Notes: generated by a model from the sequence alone, not told the origin. A DNA stretch of 64,000 nt from Chloroflexota bacterium (GCA_021825925.1 JAKAFP010000001.1:558001-622000); one strand, 5' to 3'. Shown: positions 8,049 to 16,729, numbered from the stretch's first letter. Program-made: numbers and translations.

Positions 8049-8599
8049 CCAAAGCCCTTCGTATCGAAAGATTATCCGAACTCAACCGCTTAGATTTTTA
8101 CAAGGTGCTGGGTATGGGCGAGTTTGGCGATTGCTGCTACTGCGTTTTTTGGTGGCAAACCTCACATGAGGGATGGGGCGACCGAACCTGCGACCAGAAT
8201 CGCCAATTCCGTGAAGGGTTGTTCACAAAGCATGTCTACGACGGATTCCTGCTGTATATCAATGATGTACCTCAAGGCTGGTGCCAGTGTAGTCCGCGCG
8301 ATCAGTGGGGTTCGCTGATAAAAAAATATTCACTCGCTCCCGAGCAGAATGTCTGGGCGATCACCTGTTTTCTGTTGAATCCAGAGATTGCTGGCCAGGG
8401 ATATGCCCATAAATTCCTGCATGAATTATTGGCTGACTTAAAAAAACAGGGAGTCGGCAAGGTGCAAGCTTTTCCGCATGTTGGTAAAAATCTCAGCAGT
8501 GAAGAACTTTGGCCTGGTCCCTTTTCCATCTATGAAAAAGCGGGATTTTCAACCCTCAAGGCTGATGATCAACGGCCCATTTTGGAATTATTGCTTTAA
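8042..8599 (+). CDS. GNAT-like acetyltransferase
   Basis: The 185-residue frame opens with TTG at 8042, overlapping the preceding stop, which suggests translational coupling; the nearest other starts are GTG 8104 and ATG 8113. The central 'WAITCFLLNPEIAGQGYAHK' and terminal 'IYEKAGFSTL' are GNAT motif A and B elements, although the Q/RxxGxG loop is altered to 'AGQGYA'. The Cys-Cys pair near residue 31 and the 'WWQT' segment are typical of a YoaP-like or uncharacterised GNAT subgroup seen in environmental bacteria. Substrate unknown. Confidence 0.72.
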   Translation: MLTKALRIERLSELNRLDFYKVLGMGEFGDCCYCVFWWQTSHEGWGDRTCDQNRQFREGLFTKHVYDGFLLYINDVPQGWCQCSPRDQWGSLIKKYSLAPEQNVWAITCFLLNPEIAGQGYAHKFLHELLADLKKQGVGKVQAFPHVGKNLSSEELWPGPFSIYEKAGFSTLKADDQRPILELLL

Positions 8600-8603
8600 C
8601 CTT

Positions 8604-8609
8604 TACAAT
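8604..8609 (+). promoter_or_regulatory. -10 box with leaderless spacing before the lipoprotein gene
   Basis: TACAAT is followed by six bases and then the ATG at 8616; TTTGGA lies 17 bp upstream at 8581-8586, inside the preceding gene. No ribosome-binding site is present. Confidence 0.5.
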
Positions 8610-8615
8610 ATACCC

Positions 8616-9206
8616 ATGAAAAAATTGCTACTCGCCATTTTTATTCTTCTCATCCTGACTGCTTGTGAACGCCCGGCTACCCTGGCGAATTGGTCTCCGA
8701 TCAATGATGTCAGCACCCCGGCGCCGACTTCCTCGCCGACGGTTTCAGCAAAGACGCTTCAACCATCGCCTACGACCTCACTGGCAACACTTGAGGCTGC
8801 CACACCACTACCGACGCTTGATTTGAGCAAGTTCCCCAATCCTCTTCCTGAATCCATGAAGGGTTATGAACTGGTGTCATGGCAGTCTGGTTCAGATTGG
8901 AGCTTTACCCTGATCACCGGCACCAACCGCGAGAAATCTTTTGACGAGATGATGGCGCCTGACAGCCAGGTGAGTGCGGATGGATTCGTCAAGATCACAG
9001 TGCCAGGTTTTGAGGGTATTAAAGCCGTATTGGAAATGCTGCCAGCTGGGTCCGAGGTCTTATGGAACGGCATGGATCTCTCTGGACAGGTGCCAGAGGG
9101 AACCATCTACTTTGCCTATCCTGAAAAGATCCTGCGAGATGACCTGGTCAACTATTGCGCCAAACATAATGTAAAACTTGAGATCCTGGTGGAGCCCGGA
9201 AAATGA
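8616..9206 (+). CDS. Predicted lipoprotein with Thr/Pro/Ser-rich linker
   Basis: The 196-residue product begins with a type II signal peptide: MKK, a hydrophobic stretch, and the lipobox 'LTAC' at residues 14-17. A Thr/Pro/Ser-rich linker (about 30-65) leads to a compact domain of about 125 residues containing 'GYELVSWQSGSDWSFTLITG'. I do not recognise that domain, though its strand pattern suggests a small extracytoplasmic alpha/beta fold. It is probably anchored on the outer face of the membrane. The stop overlaps the start of the adenosine deaminase gene (ATGA). Confidence 0.75.
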   Translation: MKKLLLAIFILLILTACERPATLANWSPINDVSTPAPTSSPTVSAKTLQPSPTTSLATLEAATPLPTLDLSKFPNPLPESMKGYELVSWQSGSDWSFTLITGTNREKSFDEMMAPDSQVSADGFVKITVPGFEGIKAVLEMLPAGSEVLWNGMDLSGQVPEGTIYFAYPEKILRDDLVNYCAKHNVKLEILVEPGK

Positions 9207-10216
9207 CCCCTTCAAAGATTGACACCTCGCTGCCTTTGCTCGACCTTCACCATCATTTGGATGGAAGCGTCAGGCTCGAAACCATTCTTGAGCTTGGGCT
9301 TAAACACAACCTACCTTTACCGGCTAAAACACTTGAAGGATTGCGGCCTTATGTTCAGGTTTCTGATCCACAGCCGGGAGTGATGGTCTTTATTGAAAAA
9401 TTCAAGTGGATGGTGGGGGTGCTGGTGGATTATGATGCCTGCCGTCGTATCGCTTTCGAGAACGTGGAAGACGCGGCACATGAAGGTATTGATTACATTG
9501 AATTACGCTACAGCCCCTGGTTCATGGCAGAAGCCCATGGTTTGAACCCTCAGGGCGTGGTGGAGGCAGTGACGGATGGCATCCGTGCCGGACAAGGGCA
9601 ATTTGGTGTGAGGGTCAATCAGATCGGCATCCTTTCACGGCATTACGGCCCTGAAATTGCTCACCAAGAATTGAGTGCCTTATTAAGTTGTAAAAATGAG
9701 ATCACCGCTCTTGATCTTGCTGGAGACGAGGGTAACTTTCCGGGAGAGTGGTATGTGGACCATTTCAAAAAAGGACGCGACGCAGGGTGGCATATCACTA
9801 TCCATGCCGGCGAGATCACTGGTCCTGAATCGGTCTGGCAGGCCATCCGCGGATTGGGCGCCGAGCGAATCGGGCATGCCGTTCACGCTGTTGAAGATCC
9901 TGCGCTGATGGTTTATCTCGCAGAACATCGGATTGGTGTGGAGTGCTGCCTGACCAGTAATGTTCAGACTTCTACCGTAGCCGATTATCCTTCACATCCG
10001 ATGAGCACATTTCTAAACAGTGGCGTTTTAGCCACTCTGAACACCGATGACCCGGGCATCAGCGCCATTGATCTGCATTACGAATATGATTTGGCAGCTC
10101 CCGCGGCTGGATTGACAGCCCAACAGATCAGGCAGTCGCAAATGAACGCGTTGGAAATAGCTTTTCTTTCTAAAAACGAGAAACAAAAACTGATCGAAAG
10201 GAAGCAGAAAAAATAA
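9203..10216 (+). CDS. add: Adenosine deaminase
   Basis: The 337-residue protein has the complete zinc amidohydrolase signature of adenosine deaminase: 'HHHLDGS' (metal histidines) at about 17-23, 'HAGE' with the catalytic glutamate near 200, 'IGHAVH' and 'LNTDDPGIS' with the last metal aspartate. It converts adenosine or deoxyadenosine to inosine in purine salvage. Length and motif spacing match the family; adenine deaminase or a related 6-aminodeoxyfutalosine deaminase activity cannot be excluded. It overlaps the lipoprotein gene by 4 bp and is followed by a terminator. Confidence 0.88.
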   Translation: MTPSKIDTSLPLLDLHHHLDGSVRLETILELGLKHNLPLPAKTLEGLRPYVQVSDPQPGVMVFIEKFKWMVGVLVDYDACRRIAFENVEDAAHEGIDYIELRYSPWFMAEAHGLNPQGVVEAVTDGIRAGQGQFGVRVNQIGILSRHYGPEIAHQELSALLSCKNEITALDLAGDEGNFPGEWYVDHFKKGRDAGWHITIHAGEITGPESVWQAIRGLGAERIGHAVHAVEDPALMVYLAEHRIGVECCLTSNVQTSTVADYPSHPMSTFLNSGVLATLNTDDPGISAIDLHYEYDLAAPAAGLTAQQIRQSQMNALEIAFLSKNEKQKLIERKQKK

Positions 10217-10218
10217 CC

Positions 10219-10243
10219 AAAAAGGAGCCCCGGCTCCTTTTTT
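10219..10243. terminator. Bidirectional intrinsic terminator
   Basis: AAAAGGAGCC and GGCTCCTTTT form a stem with T runs on both strands. It separates the convergent adenosine deaminase gene and the STAS-like gene. Confidence 0.85.
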
Positions 10244-10252
10244 ATCGTCTTT

Positions 10253-10615
10253 TCATAATTCTGCCAAGAAGTCCATGGCCTCTTCACGGGTCTTAAAGGT
10301 GGTAAAGTCTCGACCAGTGAATTTGGATACTGCCGATAGCGCCACCTGCAGCAGACCGTTCATCCCCACCACGGTTGCTTTTTTAACGAAGGGGGCATTT
10401 GCCGAAGTGAATTTTTTCATCTGATCCAGCATCTCCGAATTGAAGGAGCATCCGGTGGCATCAAAAACAGCCAAAACACTCCCTTTTGGTTCAGCTGCGA
10501 TCATACCCTGGGCAATCTTGAGGGTTTCGTTAAATTCTGCACCGGGGTTCAGTTGTGTAAAATCTTCCACCAGTATCTTTTTTCCCTTGTGAGTGACAAA
10601 TTTGACTCGTTCCAT
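10253..10615 (-). CDS. STAS/SpoIIAA-like small protein
   Basis: The 120-residue product has the strand-helix alternation of a STAS-like fold: 'GKKILVEDFTQL', 'GSVLAVFDATG', 'KKATVVGM' and the final 'FKTREEAMDFLAEL' helix. Similar stand-alone proteins are common in Chloroflexota next to signalling genes, but no partner is encoded here. ATG at 10615 follows GGAGGG at eight bases; an upstream TTG at 10633 overlaps that site and is rejected. The function is unknown. Related in layout, though not clearly in sequence, to the protein at 408-794. Confidence 0.65.
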   Translation of the reverse strand: MERVKFVTHKGKKILVEDFTQLNPGAEFNETLKIAQGMIAAEPKGSVLAVFDATGCSFNSEMLDQMKKFTSANAPFVKKATVVGMNGLLQVALSAVSKFTGRDFTTFKTREEAMDFLAEL

Positions 10616-10748
10616 AAGGTATACCCTCCGCAAATGGCTATCATGTAGACTCTTAATCTAAAATGAAACTGAACCGGTTTCAATAAATTCGGCGTAAAAA
10701 GGTGGGGTTTAACCAATTTCTGCACATTTCGTGCTTGTTTTGTGACTA

Positions 10749-10757
10749 TGCTATAAT
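10749..10757 (+). promoter_or_regulatory. Extended -10 promoter of the epimerase gene
   Basis: TGCTATAAT is an extended -10 element; no good -35 is seen. It lies 33 bp before the TTG start at 10791. Confidence 0.5.
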
Positions 10758-10790
10758 GTTGGTCACACCAAAAAGAGAGAGACTATCCCC

Positions 10791-11717
10791 TTGAGATATC
10801 TAATTACCGGAGTTGCAGGTTTTCTTGGTTCCGCCCTGGCGAATGCGCTGGTCGCGGAGGGCCATTCGGTAATAGGTATTGACGATTTATCCACGGGAGA
10901 CCCAAACAAGCTGGCCAGCGGTGTGCAGTTCAATCGCGCGGATGTCAATGACCGGCCCAAACTTTGGTCGCTACTTCAGGAAGTGGATTGTGTCTACCAC
11001 CTTGCTGCGCGTGTGATCGTACCTGAATCTGTGCTTTACCCCCGGGAATATAATCAGGTAAATGTTGGCGGCACCGTCACCCTCATGGAAGCCATGCGGG
11101 ATGTGGGCGTCAGGCGTGTCGTTTTTATTTCTTCAGGCACGGTTTATGGTAACCAACCCATTCAGCCGGTTACTGAAGACGCCATCCCCAATCCACGCTC
11201 ACCTTATGCAGTTTCCAAACTGGCCGCTGAATTTTATGTCAAATCCATTGGTTCTTTGTGGGGAATCGAAACGGTCAATCTGCGTGTCTTTAATGCTTAC
11301 GGTCCGGGGCAGCGGCGACCGCCGGTGCACACCCCGGTCATTCCGGGTTTCTTGCGCCAGGCCTGGGAGAACGGCACCATCGTCATCCACGGAGATGGCA
11401 ACCAGACCCGCGATTATGTCTACCGGGATGATGTGGTTTCCGCCATGAAAGCCGCTTCCTCTGCACCGGATGTCAACCAGCTGACCATTAATGTCGGCAG
11501 CGGAACCGAAATGAATCTGCGCGACCTTTCCAAGCTGGCCATCGAGATCACCGGCGGACACCCTGAAATCGTATACAATCCTCGTAATGAGGGTGGATTG
11601 AGCCGTTTGTGTGCTGATATTTCTCTTGCGCGTGAAAAATTGGGTTATGAACCCAAGGTATCCCTGGTGGATGGGTTGAAATTGACCTTCGACCAGGATA
11701 TCCGTATCAAATCCTAG
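10791..11717 (+). CDS. NAD-dependent epimerase/dehydratase (UDP-glucose 4-epimerase-like)
   Basis: The 308-residue extended short-chain dehydrogenase has the N-terminal 'GVAGFLG' NAD loop, 'YHLAARV', the catalytic 'SSGTVYG' and the 'YAVSK' Tyr-x3-Lys pair. 'NAYGPGQRRPP' and 'GDGNQTRDYVY' are sugar-nucleotide binding elements of the GalE/UDP-glucuronate epimerase group. It probably interconverts nucleotide sugars for surface glycans. Translation starts with TTG behind AGAGAGA, the only start that keeps the Rossmann strand 'MRYLITG' at the N-terminus. It stands alone behind its own promoter. Confidence 0.85.
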   Translation: MRYLITGVAGFLGSALANALVAEGHSVIGIDDLSTGDPNKLASGVQFNRADVNDRPKLWSLLQEVDCVYHLAARVIVPESVLYPREYNQVNVGGTVTLMEAMRDVGVRRVVFISSGTVYGNQPIQPVTEDAIPNPRSPYAVSKLAAEFYVKSIGSLWGIETVNLRVFNAYGPGQRRPPVHTPVIPGFLRQAWENGTIVIHGDGNQTRDYVYRDDVVSAMKAASSAPDVNQLTINVGSGTEMNLRDLSKLAIEITGGHPEIVYNPRNEGGLSRLCADISLAREKLGYEPKVSLVDGLKLTFDQDIRIKS

Positions 11718-11776
11718 TTTATTCCCCAAATTAAAACCTGATTACTCCCGACTGGATTTTCAAGATTCCTTTTGGG

Positions 11777-11782
11777 TATAAT
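11777..11782 (+). promoter_or_regulatory. -10 box with leaderless spacing before the DNA glycosylase operon
   Basis: A consensus TATAAT is followed by six bases and the ATG at 11789. There is no ribosome-binding site, so the mRNA probably begins at or near the start codon. Confidence 0.6.
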
Positions 11783-11788
11783 TACTTG

Positions 11789-12382
11789 ATGACCTGCCTG
11801 CCGCAGAGCTTTTACCTTGATGAGGTCACCCTGGTGGCGCGCCGTCTATTGGGTATGCGCTTGATCCGCAATCTACATGGCATTCGAACAGGCGGCATCA
11901 TTGTTGAAACCGAAGCCTACCGCGGAGAAGAAGACTTGGCCTGTCATGCGCATGTGGGCAAGACCCGCCGCAACGCCATGCTTTATGAAGAAGGCGGCAA
12001 GTCTTACGTTTATTTCACTTACGGCATGCACTGGCTGGTTAACGCGGTTACCGGAGTAAATGGTTTTCCGGCTGCTGTTTTGATCAGGGCCATCCTGCCC
12101 ATGGAAGGGTTGGAGGGCATACAAGCCAGACGAAGCGGACAGCCGCAAAAGCAGTGGTGTAACGGACCAGCCAAGATCTGTCAGGCACTCGGCATTGATG
12201 GAACCCTCAGTGGAATCTTGCTGTATCAAGACAATGGAGAATTGTGGATCGAAGAAGGAAACCCTGTGGCAGATGAACTCGTAAAGACCAGTCCACGCAT
12301 TGGCTTGGGCGCCACGCCGGAACCCTGGTTGAGCCTCCCCTGGCGATATTATGTAGATCCACAAGACGTGAAGGACTCATGA
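11789..12382 (+). CDS. DNA-3-methyladenine glycosylase (AAG/MPG type)
   Basis: The 197-residue protein is a complete alkyladenine glycosylase: 'LARRLLG'-like opening, the active-site segment 'IVETEAYRGEEDLACHA' with the catalytic glutamate, 'YVYFTYGMHWLVN', 'AVLIRAILP' and 'NGPAKICQALGI'. It removes alkylated or deaminated purines in base-excision repair. It overlaps the E1 alpha gene by 4 bp (ATGA), which places a DNA repair enzyme first in a 2-oxoacid dehydrogenase operon. The upstream -10 box sits six bases away, so it is probably leaderless. Confidence 0.88.
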   Translation: MTCLPQSFYLDEVTLVARRLLGMRLIRNLHGIRTGGIIVETEAYRGEEDLACHAHVGKTRRNAMLYEEGGKSYVYFTYGMHWLVNAVTGVNGFPAAVLIRAILPMEGLEGIQARRSGQPQKQWCNGPAKICQALGIDGTLSGILLYQDNGELWIEEGNPVADELVKTSPRIGLGATPEPWLSLPWRYYVDPQDVKDS

Positions 12383-13278
12383 CACTGGAAGAAGAATACT
12401 ATCGAGACATGCTGCGTATCAGACGGTTTGAAGAAACCGTACTTGAGGAGTTTAAACGCGGCGTTTTTTCGGGCACCACCCACACCTCGATCGGTCAGGA
12501 AGCCGATGCAGTTGGCGTGATCCGACAACTCCTGCCTGACGACATCATCCTCACCAATCACCGCTGCCACGGTCATTTTCTGGCTTACGGCGGCGACATG
12601 CGCGCCTTGTGTGCTGAATTGATGGGCAGGCAAACCGGTGTCTGCGGCGGACGCGGTGGTTCGCAACATATCCACTACAAGAATCTTTATTCCAACGGCG
12701 TGCAGGGTGGCATTGTCCCCATAGCAGTGGGCATGGCGCTGGCCGAAAAGCAAAAAAAATCAGACGCGGCTGTCACAGTTTTTATTGGAGATGGCACGCT
12801 GGGAGAAGGCGTGATCTACGAAGCCTTTAATATGGCCGGTTTATGGTCTGCGCCGCTGTTGATCGTAGTCGAAAACAATCACATTGCCCAAACCACCCCC
12901 ACCGACTTTGCCCTGGCTGGCGACGTGCGCATGCGTTTTCAGGCTTTTGGCATTCCTGCGCTTGAACTCGATACCAGCGACGTAATGGAAATCGCCGGCA
13001 ATTCTTTTCAATTAATGCGTGAAGTACATGAAGATTACTCTCCGCGGGCGTTGATCCTGAATACCCAGCGGTTTGGCCCGCACTCCAAGGGGGATGACAC
13101 CCGACCCGAAGATGTTGTGGCCCTGCTCAAAGAACAGCGCGACCCCATCACCTTGATGGAAAAGCGGCTCTCGGCCGATTTTGTTGACAGCATCCGTGCT
13201 GCTGTGGAGCAGGAAGTAAAAATGGCTTTTGAAACTGCCATGGGCGATCCCATAGCCAGTATGGAGGGCAGGTCATGA
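12379..13278 (+). CDS. Thiamine-diphosphate-dependent 2-oxoacid dehydrogenase E1, alpha subunit
   Basis: The 299-residue protein follows the PDH/acetoin dehydrogenase E1 alpha pattern: 'SIGQEADAVG', the conserved histidines of 'NHRCHGHFLAYGG', 'GRGGSQH', and the ThDP/Mg motif 'GDGTLGEG' ending in the NN of 'VENNHIAQTT'. With the beta subunit it would decarboxylate a 2-oxoacid and reductively acylate a lipoyl group. It overlaps the genes on both sides by 4 bp. The lipoyl carrier two genes on is fused to a sugar acyltransferase rather than an E2 core, so a role outside central metabolism is likely. The oxoacid cannot be told from sequence. Confidence 0.85.
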   Translation: MTLEEEYYRDMLRIRRFEETVLEEFKRGVFSGTTHTSIGQEADAVGVIRQLLPDDIILTNHRCHGHFLAYGGDMRALCAELMGRQTGVCGGRGGSQHIHYKNLYSNGVQGGIVPIAVGMALAEKQKKSDAAVTVFIGDGTLGEGVIYEAFNMAGLWSAPLLIVVENNHIAQTTPTDFALAGDVRMRFQAFGIPALELDTSDVMEIAGNSFQLMREVHEDYSPRALILNTQRFGPHSKGDDTRPEDVVALLKEQRDPITLMEKRLSADFVDSIRAAVEQEVKMAFETAMGDPIASMEGRS

Positions 13279-14309
13279 AAGAGACCGTGCTCGATTCACT
13301 TAACCGTGGTTTGCTTGCGGCTTTGCAGTCGGATCCTTCCGTCCATCTTTTGGGTGAAGACATCCTAGATCCTTATGGCGGTGCATTCAAAGTCACCCGC
13401 GGATGCTCAACCGCCTTCCCGGAGCGCGTGATTCCCACCCCCATCTCAGAAGCCGGGCTGGCAGGCATCACTGCTGGCATGGCGCTGCGGGGATTACGGC
13501 CGGTGCTAGAGATCATGTTTGGCGATTTCACCACCCTGATCGCTGATCAGCTTATCAATCACATTTCCAAATTCCGTTGGATGTACAACGATAGCGTCAC
13601 ACTTCCGTTGGTGATCCGCACCCCCATGGGTGGTCGCCGCGGGTATGGTCCCACCCACTCACAGTCTCTTGAAAAACTCTTTTTGGGGGTTCCTGGCATG
13701 ACTGTGTTGGCACCTGCCATTCTCTCGATCGGCATGCATTCACCGGGTGATCTTTTAAAGGATGCCATTCTCAATACGGATTCCCCCGTGCTTTTCATTG
13801 AAAACAAGGTGCAGTATCTGCAGCCCCTGCTCACCACAGAAGACCTTTCTGGTTTTGATGTAGAGATGCGGTATGATCCGGGCGACATCAAACAGCAGTA
13901 TCCGATCTATGTGCTGCGCATCAAGGGTGCGCCACCTGCATCTATTACCATGTCTGCTTATGGTTTTTGTGCCGAAATGGCCAGGCAGGCGCAGTTGAAA
14001 ATGGCTTTTGAAGAAGAGATTTTCTGTGAGTTGGTAGTGCCCACCCGCTTATCACCCTTTGCGCTACAACCGTTGATGGATTCTGTTGGACGGACCGGCA
14101 AGGCTTTAATAATAGAAGAGGGCACCCGCTCGCTTGGCTGGGGTGCTGAAGTGGCTGCACTGCTGGCAGAGTCATTGGGTGACAAACTTAAACAGGTGAA
14201 ACGCCTGGCTGCCAATGAAACACCCGTTCCTGCAGCCATTAGTCTCGAAAAAGGGATGCTGCCGCAGCAAGAGGATATTGAAAAACTCTTGAGAAAGATG
14301 AGTGCATGA
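13275..14309 (+). CDS. 2-oxoacid dehydrogenase E1, beta subunit
   Basis: The 344-residue product has the transketolase pyrimidine-binding domain with the cofactor-activating glutamate in 'TPISEAGLAGITAGMAL', then 'FGDFTTLIADQLINH' and 'RTPMGGRRGYGPTHSQS', and a C-terminal transketolase-like domain ending in 'IIEEGTRSLGWGAEVA'. These match E1 beta of pyruvate, acetoin or branched-chain dehydrogenases. It overlaps E1 alpha by 4 bp and the lipoyl-acyltransferase gene at its 3' end, so the three are translationally coupled and probably work together. Confidence 0.85.
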   Translation: MKETVLDSLNRGLLAALQSDPSVHLLGEDILDPYGGAFKVTRGCSTAFPERVIPTPISEAGLAGITAGMALRGLRPVLEIMFGDFTTLIADQLINHISKFRWMYNDSVTLPLVIRTPMGGRRGYGPTHSQSLEKLFLGVPGMTVLAPAILSIGMHSPGDLLKDAILNTDSPVLFIENKVQYLQPLLTTEDLSGFDVEMRYDPGDIKQQYPIYVLRIKGAPPASITMSAYGFCAEMARQAQLKMAFEEEIFCELVVPTRLSPFALQPLMDSVGRTGKALIIEEGTRSLGWGAEVAALLAESLGDKLKQVKRLAANETPVPAAISLEKGMLPQQEDIEKLLRKMSA

Positions 14310-14310
14310 A

Positions 14311-15402
14311 ATGCCTGATCTGATCCAGATTCTGGTTCCGCTGGTGAACCCCAATGAAAATGAAAGTCTGCTGGCTTCCCTCGTTGTAAAAGAAGGGCAG
14401 CAGGTTAAAAAAGGCGACCTGTTGGCCGTCTTCGAAACCACCAAATCCACTTTTGAGCTGATGGCAGAAGCCGCCGGGTTTGTATTAGGCATTCGTGCTA
14501 CTGAAGGGGATCTGCTCAAAACGGGTGATCTGCTCTGTTACCTGGCAGATCGCGCTGATACCAAACTGCCAAAACCATCTGTTCCAGAAAAACAAGAGCC
14601 CGCTTTACAGGCTCCTGCAGACCTGCGTATTACGCAGCCCGCTTTGGCATACGCCCAAACAAACGGCATTGACCTGAGTGTTTTTACTGCCGGCCAGCTG
14701 ATCACTGAAAAGATGGTCAAGGAATTAACTTCGACCAATTTGCCGGCAATTGACCCGAACAAGGTGATCATCTACGGCGGGGGAGGACATGCCAAGTCGC
14801 TGATTGATCTGATCCATGCCGAAGGCAGGTTTCTCATTCATGGCATCGTGGATGATGGCATAGCGGCAGGCACTCAGATCATGGGTGTGCCGGTGCTGGG
14901 TGATGGTTCCATATTAAATGAATTGCGCCACCAGGGCATTGGTCTGGCCGTTAATGCGGTGGGTGGCATAGGCAGCATCACACCCAGACTGAAGGTTTAT
15001 GACCGCTTGCGTCAGGCCGGGTTTGGTTTTCCGACAGTGATCCATCCGCGCGCTTTTGTGGAACCCACCGCAACGCTGGGTGAAGGCGGGCAGCTTTTCT
15101 TCAACGCCTACATCGGTAGTGAAGTTAAAGTTGGTTTTGGTTGTATCATCAATACAGGCGCGATCATTTCGCATGACTGCGTCCTGGGTGATTTTGTGAA
15201 CATTTCTCCTGGCGCCATCCTGGCCGGTGCGGTGACCGTGAATGAACGATCGCTGGTTGGCATGGGGGTGACCATTAATTTAAACGTGTCCATTGGCGAG
15301 GGCTGCCGTGTGGGCAACAGCGCCACCATAAAAGCTGACATCCCTGATAACGGAGTTGTGCGCGCCGGAACGATCTGGCCCATTGACTCAACCTCTACAT
15401 AA
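14311..15402 (+). CDS. Lipoyl domain / E3-binding domain / NeuD-type sugar acyltransferase fusion
   Basis: The 363-residue protein has three parts. Residues 1-80 are a lipoyl domain with the modified lysine in 'FETTKSTFEL'. Residues about 110-145 ('ITQPALAYAQTNGIDLS...ITEKMVKEL') resemble a peripheral-subunit-binding domain. Residues 150-363 are a NeuD/PglD-type acyltransferase: nucleotide-sugar-binding 'IYGGGGHAKS', then left-handed beta-helix hexapeptides with the catalytic histidine in 'IISHDCVLGDF'. The E2 catalytic domain (HxxxDG) is absent. The protein would accept an acyl group from the adjacent E1 and may pass it to an amino or hydroxy sugar. An in-frame GTG at 14302 is an alternative start. 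Confidence 0.85.
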   Translation: MPDLIQILVPLVNPNENESLLASLVVKEGQQVKKGDLLAVFETTKSTFELMAEAAGFVLGIRATEGDLLKTGDLLCYLADRADTKLPKPSVPEKQEPALQAPADLRITQPALAYAQTNGIDLSVFTAGQLITEKMVKELTSTNLPAIDPNKVIIYGGGGHAKSLIDLIHAEGRFLIHGIVDDGIAAGTQIMGVPVLGDGSILNELRHQGIGLAVNAVGGIGSITPRLKVYDRLRQAGFGFPTVIHPRAFVEPTATLGEGGQLFFNAYIGSEVKVGFGCIINTGAIISHDCVLGDFVNISPGAILAGAVTVNERSLVGMGVTINLNVSIGEGCRVGNSATIKADIPDNGVVRAGTIWPIDSTST

Positions 15403-15420
15403 TCTTTAAAGGAAATCCCT

Positions 15421-16725
15421 ATGGTTAAAAAATCTGAGATCAAGGGACCCGATGTTTCGAACAAGAAAACGATTGACGCAGCAAAATCAGTTTTACGTGG
15501 AACAAGCAAACGCGGAAAATTCGCCAATCTTTTACCTTTTTTGGGTCCCGCTTTCATTGCAAGTGTAGCTTATGTTGACCCCGGTAACTTTGCGACCAAT
15601 ATTGCCGGTGGCGCCCAATTTGGGCTGACCCTTTTATGGGTGATCGTTGCCAGTAATTTAATGGCTGTTCTGATCCAATCATTATCAGCCAAGCTGGGTA
15701 TCGCTTCAGGGCGCAATTTGGCTGAAATGTGCCGTGAGAGATTCCCCAAATGGTTTGTGATGTTCCTTTGGATCCTGATGGAATTGGTGGCCATGGCTAC
15801 CGATCTGGCGGAATTCTTGGGTGCAGCCATTGGTTTCAATCTGCTGTTCGGTATTCCGCTGTGGGTTGCTGGCATCCTGACCGGTATCGCCACCTTTATC
15901 ATCCTGGGGTTGGAGCGCAAAGGCTTCAGACACCTCGAAGCGGTCATAACCGCCATGGTCGGCGTTGTGGCCATCAGTTATGTGGTTGAAACCATCATCG
16001 TTAAACCAGTATGGGGTGAAGTCCTGTTCCACGCATTCGTGCCCCAGTTTAAAGGGTCTGAAAGCATTTTATTGGCCACTGGTATCTTGGGAGCCACAGT
16101 CATGCCGCATGCCATTTTCTTGCATTCAGCGCTTACCCAGGGCAGAATTGTGGTTAAAAAACCCACTCTGCTTAAAAGGCTCTTTAAGTTTGAACAAATT
16201 GATATTTTGATCGCCATGGGTGTGGCGAGTTTGATCAACATGGCCATGTTGGTGATGGCGGCAACCACCTTCCACAACCAGGGCATCACCAGCGTTGGTA
16301 GTCTGGAAGTGGCGTATAAGACCCTTGAACCCTTGATGGGAAAGGCTTCTTCGGCCGTCTTTGGTATTTCATTATTATTCTCCGGGTTGTCTTCCGCTTC
16401 TGTGGGGACAATGGCGGGACAGGTGATCATGAAAGGGTTCCTGCATCGGGAAATCCCGGTGTGGATTCGTCGTTTGGTGACCATGGTTCCTTCCATGATC
16501 GTGGTGGCCATTGGGCTTGATCCGTCTCGTACGCTGGTGATCAGCCAGGTCTTGCTCAGTTTTGGGCTGCCCTTTGCGATCATTCCGCTGGTCATTTTTA
16601 CCAGCCAGAAGAAGATCATGGGCGTTTTGACCAACAGGAAAATAACTTCGATTCTGGCTTACATCGTGGCAGGCATCATCGTAGTGCTCAATGTTTTCCT
16701 CCTCTATTCAACATTTAAAGGATAA
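15421..16725 (+). CDS. Nramp-family divalent metal transporter
   Basis: The 434-residue protein has 11 predicted membrane segments and the Nramp metal-site motifs 'DPGNFATN' in TM1 and 'MPHAIFLH' in TM6, the Met providing the thioether ligand that favours Mn/Fe over Mg/Ca. It probably imports Mn2+ or Fe2+ with protons. RBS AAAGGAAA precedes the ATG. A polar N-terminus of about 40 residues precedes TM1. A universal stress protein gene starts 4 bp after its stop and a bactofilin gene follows. Confidence 0.9.
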   Translation: MVKKSEIKGPDVSNKKTIDAAKSVLRGTSKRGKFANLLPFLGPAFIASVAYVDPGNFATNIAGGAQFGLTLLWVIVASNLMAVLIQSLSAKLGIASGRNLAEMCRERFPKWFVMFLWILMELVAMATDLAEFLGAAIGFNLLFGIPLWVAGILTGIATFIILGLERKGFRHLEAVITAMVGVVAISYVVETIIVKPVWGEVLFHAFVPQFKGSESILLATGILGATVMPHAIFLHSALTQGRIVVKKPTLLKRLFKFEQIDILIAMGVASLINMAMLVMAATTFHNQGITSVGSLEVAYKTLEPLMGKASSAVFGISLLFSGLSSASVGTMAGQVIMKGFLHREIPVWIRRLVTMVPSMIVVAIGLDPSRTLVISQVLLSFGLPFAIIPLVIFTSQKKIMGVLTNRKITSILAYIVAGIIVVLNVFLLYSTFKG

Positions 16726-16729
16726 GATC

